A stretch of DNA of 64,000 nt from Izhakiella capsodis. Lineage in GTDB: Bacteria > Pseudomonadota > Gammaproteobacteria > Enterobacterales > Enterobacteriaceae. Numbering within the stretch: position 1 is the stretch's first letter; the number at the start of each line of letters is the position of its first letter. The notes under the pieces were generated by a model. It was not told the origin of the DNA. It saw only the letters and a list, made by a program, of their open reading frames with translations, and made no database searches. This document shows, one piece after another, positions 61,837 through 64,000 of this stretch. Position numbers and translations under genes: made by a program. The stretch covers positions 62,001 to 126,000 of the forward strand of contig NZ_FOVC01000005.1 in the NCBI RefSeq assembly GCF_900115045.1, given 5' to 3'.

Positions 61837-63588
61837 TTAATCGGCAATAAAACGTTTTTCATCTGTCAGCACCTGTAATAACAGTGCAATCTGAAGCTTG
61901 TGATTTTTTAGTTTATTTCCCTGATTATCCCAGACGTCATAGCTACCGTTATTATTCAGAGCAATGGTGATCTGCGGTGTGGTGATCATCAGGTGGCGAC
62001 CCTCGCTACTTGTAACCCAGTTGTGATTACGCTGAGCAGCAAACAGATCTTCGCCCTGGGAATAATCGGCTGGGTTGAGTGAGACGTGCAGCAAACGCTG
62101 CATTAACGTCATCATGATATCCTGATGCTCAGTCAGACGGGAAACCGTCTGTGCCGGAGTATGGGGCCAGTGTATAACCAGCGGGACCTTAAGCAGAGCA
62201 CGATTTCCCGGATTATTCTCACCCTGCATGGCAATGCCGTGACGGCCAGTTATCACCACGACAGTATTATCGAGCAGTTGCTTTTGTTGCAACGTATTCA
62301 GAATCTGCTGGATCTGATTATCTACACCGCCAATAGCGTCCGAATAATGGGTTATTGCCGCGCTCTCGCTGCCGCTGTCATCGCCGGTTGCATCAAACGC
62401 CACGTAGGAGAACCAGGGTGCACTGTCGGGTTTAAGTCCATTGAGCCAGTGCTGCCACTGCGTTGTCGTTGCGCTATTGCTCTGGCTGGTTGCCGTCGGC
62501 AGGGTGAAGTCAGCCAGCAGCGCCTGACGATAAAGCGGTGAGGTAAAACCGTCGCTGTCGAACAAACCGAACTGATAGCCTTGATGATGCAGGGCTATCA
62601 TCAGGGCAGATGGTGTACGGGACGCCAGGATGCTGTCCATATAGCTGGGCGAAATGCCATAGAACAAACCAAACAAACCGCTGTCACTATCACTGCCAGA
62701 ACTGAAGTGCTGAGTGAATTGTATGTTTTGCTCGGCAAAACGACTGAGTTGTGGCATGTCTTTGCTGAAGCTGGCGGCGTTAATTCCGTCAACGGTGATG
62801 ATCAGCAGGTTTTGCCGGGTGCCAGCATCCCGATAGGTCAGGTTGCTCAGGGGGTAATCTATCGAGGCCGCCTCTGGGTTACCCTGTTGAATCAACCGAC
62901 GCTGAAACTCTTTGGCATCCAGCATCCCGTGGCGCTCCAGGAAACCACGTGCGGTCATCGGATAGGAGAGTGGCAGGTTGTAGCGTTGCATGGTAATCGG
63001 CCGATAAAAGTTAGCATCAGCCCAGATATACATGACATGGCTAGTCACAAATGCACAGATAAAAAGCATAGCGAGCGGTTTGCCAAAATGACGCCGATTC
63101 AGACTTCGCAGCTTTTGCCAGCTCCAGGTTGCGAACAGCATTTCCACCAGCAGTATGACCGGAACACCGATAAACATCAGCTGCCAGTCACGTGTCAGCT
63201 CACTTTGGTCAGGGTTGATCACCAGCTCCCAGACCACCGGATTCAGGTGGAGATGGAAACGGTTATAAACTGCGCTGTCGACCAGTAACAGCGTCAGGCC
63301 GGAGGTCGCCAATACAACCGACAGAAAGCGCATCAGCCGCTGTGACATGACAATAAACGTCAGCGGAAAAATAATGAGCAGATAAGCAGCAAAAACAATA
63401 AAACTGAAGTGTCCAATCCAGCTGGAGATAGCGTAAACGCGTCCGGCCAGTGAGGCTGGCCAGTCAGAAAGCACCAGGTAACGGCTACCTAAAATAAATG
63501 CGCAGATGATGTTGAAGAGGGCGAACCAATGCCCCCAGCTTATCATTTGCGAAATTTTATCCAGATAGCGCTGTCGGTTCGTTACCAT
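61837..63588 (-). CDS. yejM: LPS homeostasis inner-membrane protein YejM (PbgA/LapC)
   Basis: YejM senses periplasmic-leaflet LPS and protects LpxC from FtsH/LapB when LPS is needed. The 583-residue protein (E. coli 586) has five N-terminal membrane segments (about 20-40, 58-80, 84-104, 137-153 and 170-188). A periplasmic sulfatase-like domain follows, with LLIITVDGINAASF, HFSSGSDSDSGLFGLFYG, FDSDGFTSPLYR and VVITGRHGIAMQGENN. Catalytic sulfatase residues are not needed for the signalling role. It follows yejL by 20 bases. Confidence 0.96.
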   Translation of the reverse strand: MVTNRQRYLDKISQMISWGHWFALFNIICAFILGSRYLVLSDWPASLAGRVYAISSWIGHFSFIVFAAYLLIIFPLTFIVMSQRLMRFLSVVLATSGLTLLLVDSAVYNRFHLHLNPVVWELVINPDQSELTRDWQLMFIGVPVILLVEMLFATWSWQKLRSLNRRHFGKPLAMLFICAFVTSHVMYIWADANFYRPITMQRYNLPLSYPMTARGFLERHGMLDAKEFQRRLIQQGNPEAASIDYPLSNLTYRDAGTRQNLLIITVDGINAASFSKDMPQLSRFAEQNIQFTQHFSSGSDSDSGLFGLFYGISPSYMDSILASRTPSALMIALHHQGYQFGLFDSDGFTSPLYRQALLADFTLPTATSQSNSATTTQWQHWLNGLKPDSAPWFSYVAFDATGDDSGSESAAITHYSDAIGGVDNQIQQILNTLQQKQLLDNTVVVITGRHGIAMQGENNPGNRALLKVPLVIHWPHTPAQTVSRLTEHQDIMMTLMQRLLHVSLNPADYSQGEDLFAAQRNHNWVTSSEGRHLMITTPQITIALNNNGSYDVWDNQGNKLKNHKLQIALLLQVLTDEKRFIAD

Positions 63589-63608
63589 GATTTTGATACC
63601 GTTGCCTT

Positions 63609-63836
63609 TTAGTGCGCTTTGTCTTCGCGGACGGAGGACTGGAGCGCCTCGGCGAAGGAGCGAGCCAGTGCTCTTCTCTGCGCTGGCGGTATATCGGTAT
63701 TAATGAGGTTTGTCACCATATTCCCCAGAACCATCAGGGAAAGATCGGTTGGTGTCTGATTCTGTTCCAGAATCTGAACCAGTTCTGCGAGGATTTTCTC
63801 CACGCGTTCGTCGCTGTATCGGGATGATTGTGGCAT
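63609..63836 (-). CDS. yejL: UPF0352 family protein YejL
   Basis: YejL is a small helical cytoplasmic protein of unknown function. The 75 residues equal the E. coli length. Conserved stretches are MPQSSRYSDERVEKILAEL, TDLSLMVLGNMVTNLIN and AQRRALARSFAEAL. It is the first gene of the yejL-yejM pair, a linkage conserved in enterobacteria. The upstream region (63837-64000) should hold its promoter and that of the divergent gene (yejK in E. coli), which is outside the window. Confidence 0.95.
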   Translation of the reverse strand: MPQSSRYSDERVEKILAELVQILEQNQTPTDLSLMVLGNMVTNLINTDIPPAQRRALARSFAEALQSSVREDKAH

Positions 63837-64000
63837 AACGATAAATAATCAAGTGTTCGACTGAGTTAAGGGGAATTATCCTACAGTAAATTCACGATTT
63901 ATTCTGCTCTTTTATCACAGTGGAGCGGTTAAGCCAGCAGAATAATGTCGTCACTTTATGTATTGATTGCCAGCCTGAGCTTTGATTGAATACCCCCTTA

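Noticed and set aside
62581..63288. 235-codon plus-strand frame over yejM
   Set aside because: It is an antisense shadow of yejM, which has conserved sequence throughout.
1..64000. CRISPR arrays, insertion sequences, toxin-antitoxin or defence islands
   Set aside because: No direct-repeat arrays, transposase motifs, terminal inverted repeats or defence-gene domains were seen. The window is core chromosome.

Overview
This window is chromosomal core DNA from a member of the Enterobacterales. It is most likely Erwiniaceae (Erwinia-like). The gene order and protein sequences closely follow the E. coli umuC/accD to nuo to nrd to gyrA to rcs to ompC to yej blocks, with one LrhA/HexA-type regulator, opgD placed inside the ela locus, and many E. 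coli accessory genes missing. The family assignments come from recalled homologues, since no search could be run. The genus call is an inference.

Layout. 1-270 is the 3' end of a umuC-type translesion polymerase gene. 457-6300 holds accD, folC, dedD, the PurR-box-controlled cvpA-purF pair and ubiX. 6558-9610 is a histidine/basic amino acid ABC transporter (hisJ/argT, hisQ, hisM, hisP). 9659-12792 has yfcH, yfcG, a decayed yfcF and yfcD. 12869-16297 is the acetate pathway (ackA-pta, minus strand). 16623-20279 has yfbV, yfbU, a decayed yfbT, yfbR and alaA. lrhA (21246-22169) follows a 966-bp gene-free leader. The complete 13-gene nuoA-N operon for respiratory complex I fills 22811-37954. 38102-42235 carries elaA, opgD, elaB and a CinA-like gene. 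42267-46029 is the class Ia ribonucleotide reductase operon nrdA-nrdB-yfaE, with paired NrdR-like boxes upstream. ubiG and gyrA are divergent. The Rcs envelope-stress phosphorelay (rcsC convergent with rcsD-rcsB) is followed by the small RNA gene micF and the porin gene ompC. The window ends with apbE-alkB, a tRNA-Pro(GGG) gene, yejM and yejL.

How the parts relate. nuo supplies NADH oxidation, while ackA-pta handles acetyl-CoA overflow and alaA handles pyruvate/alanine. nrdAB, gyrA, purF and folC serve DNA and nucleotide metabolism. RcsCDB, OpgD (osmoregulated glucans), YejM (LPS homeostasis) and OmpC/MicF form an envelope-control cluster.

No undescribed system was found. The points most worth a second look are two well-preserved but multiply broken genes (yfcF and yfbT), a possible phage Ogr/Delta zinc-finger remnant between gyrA and rcsC, several unexplained intergenic hairpins in the nuo operon, a perfect inverted repeat covering the stop codon of the CinA-like gene, and an unexplained ORF region downstream of ompC.
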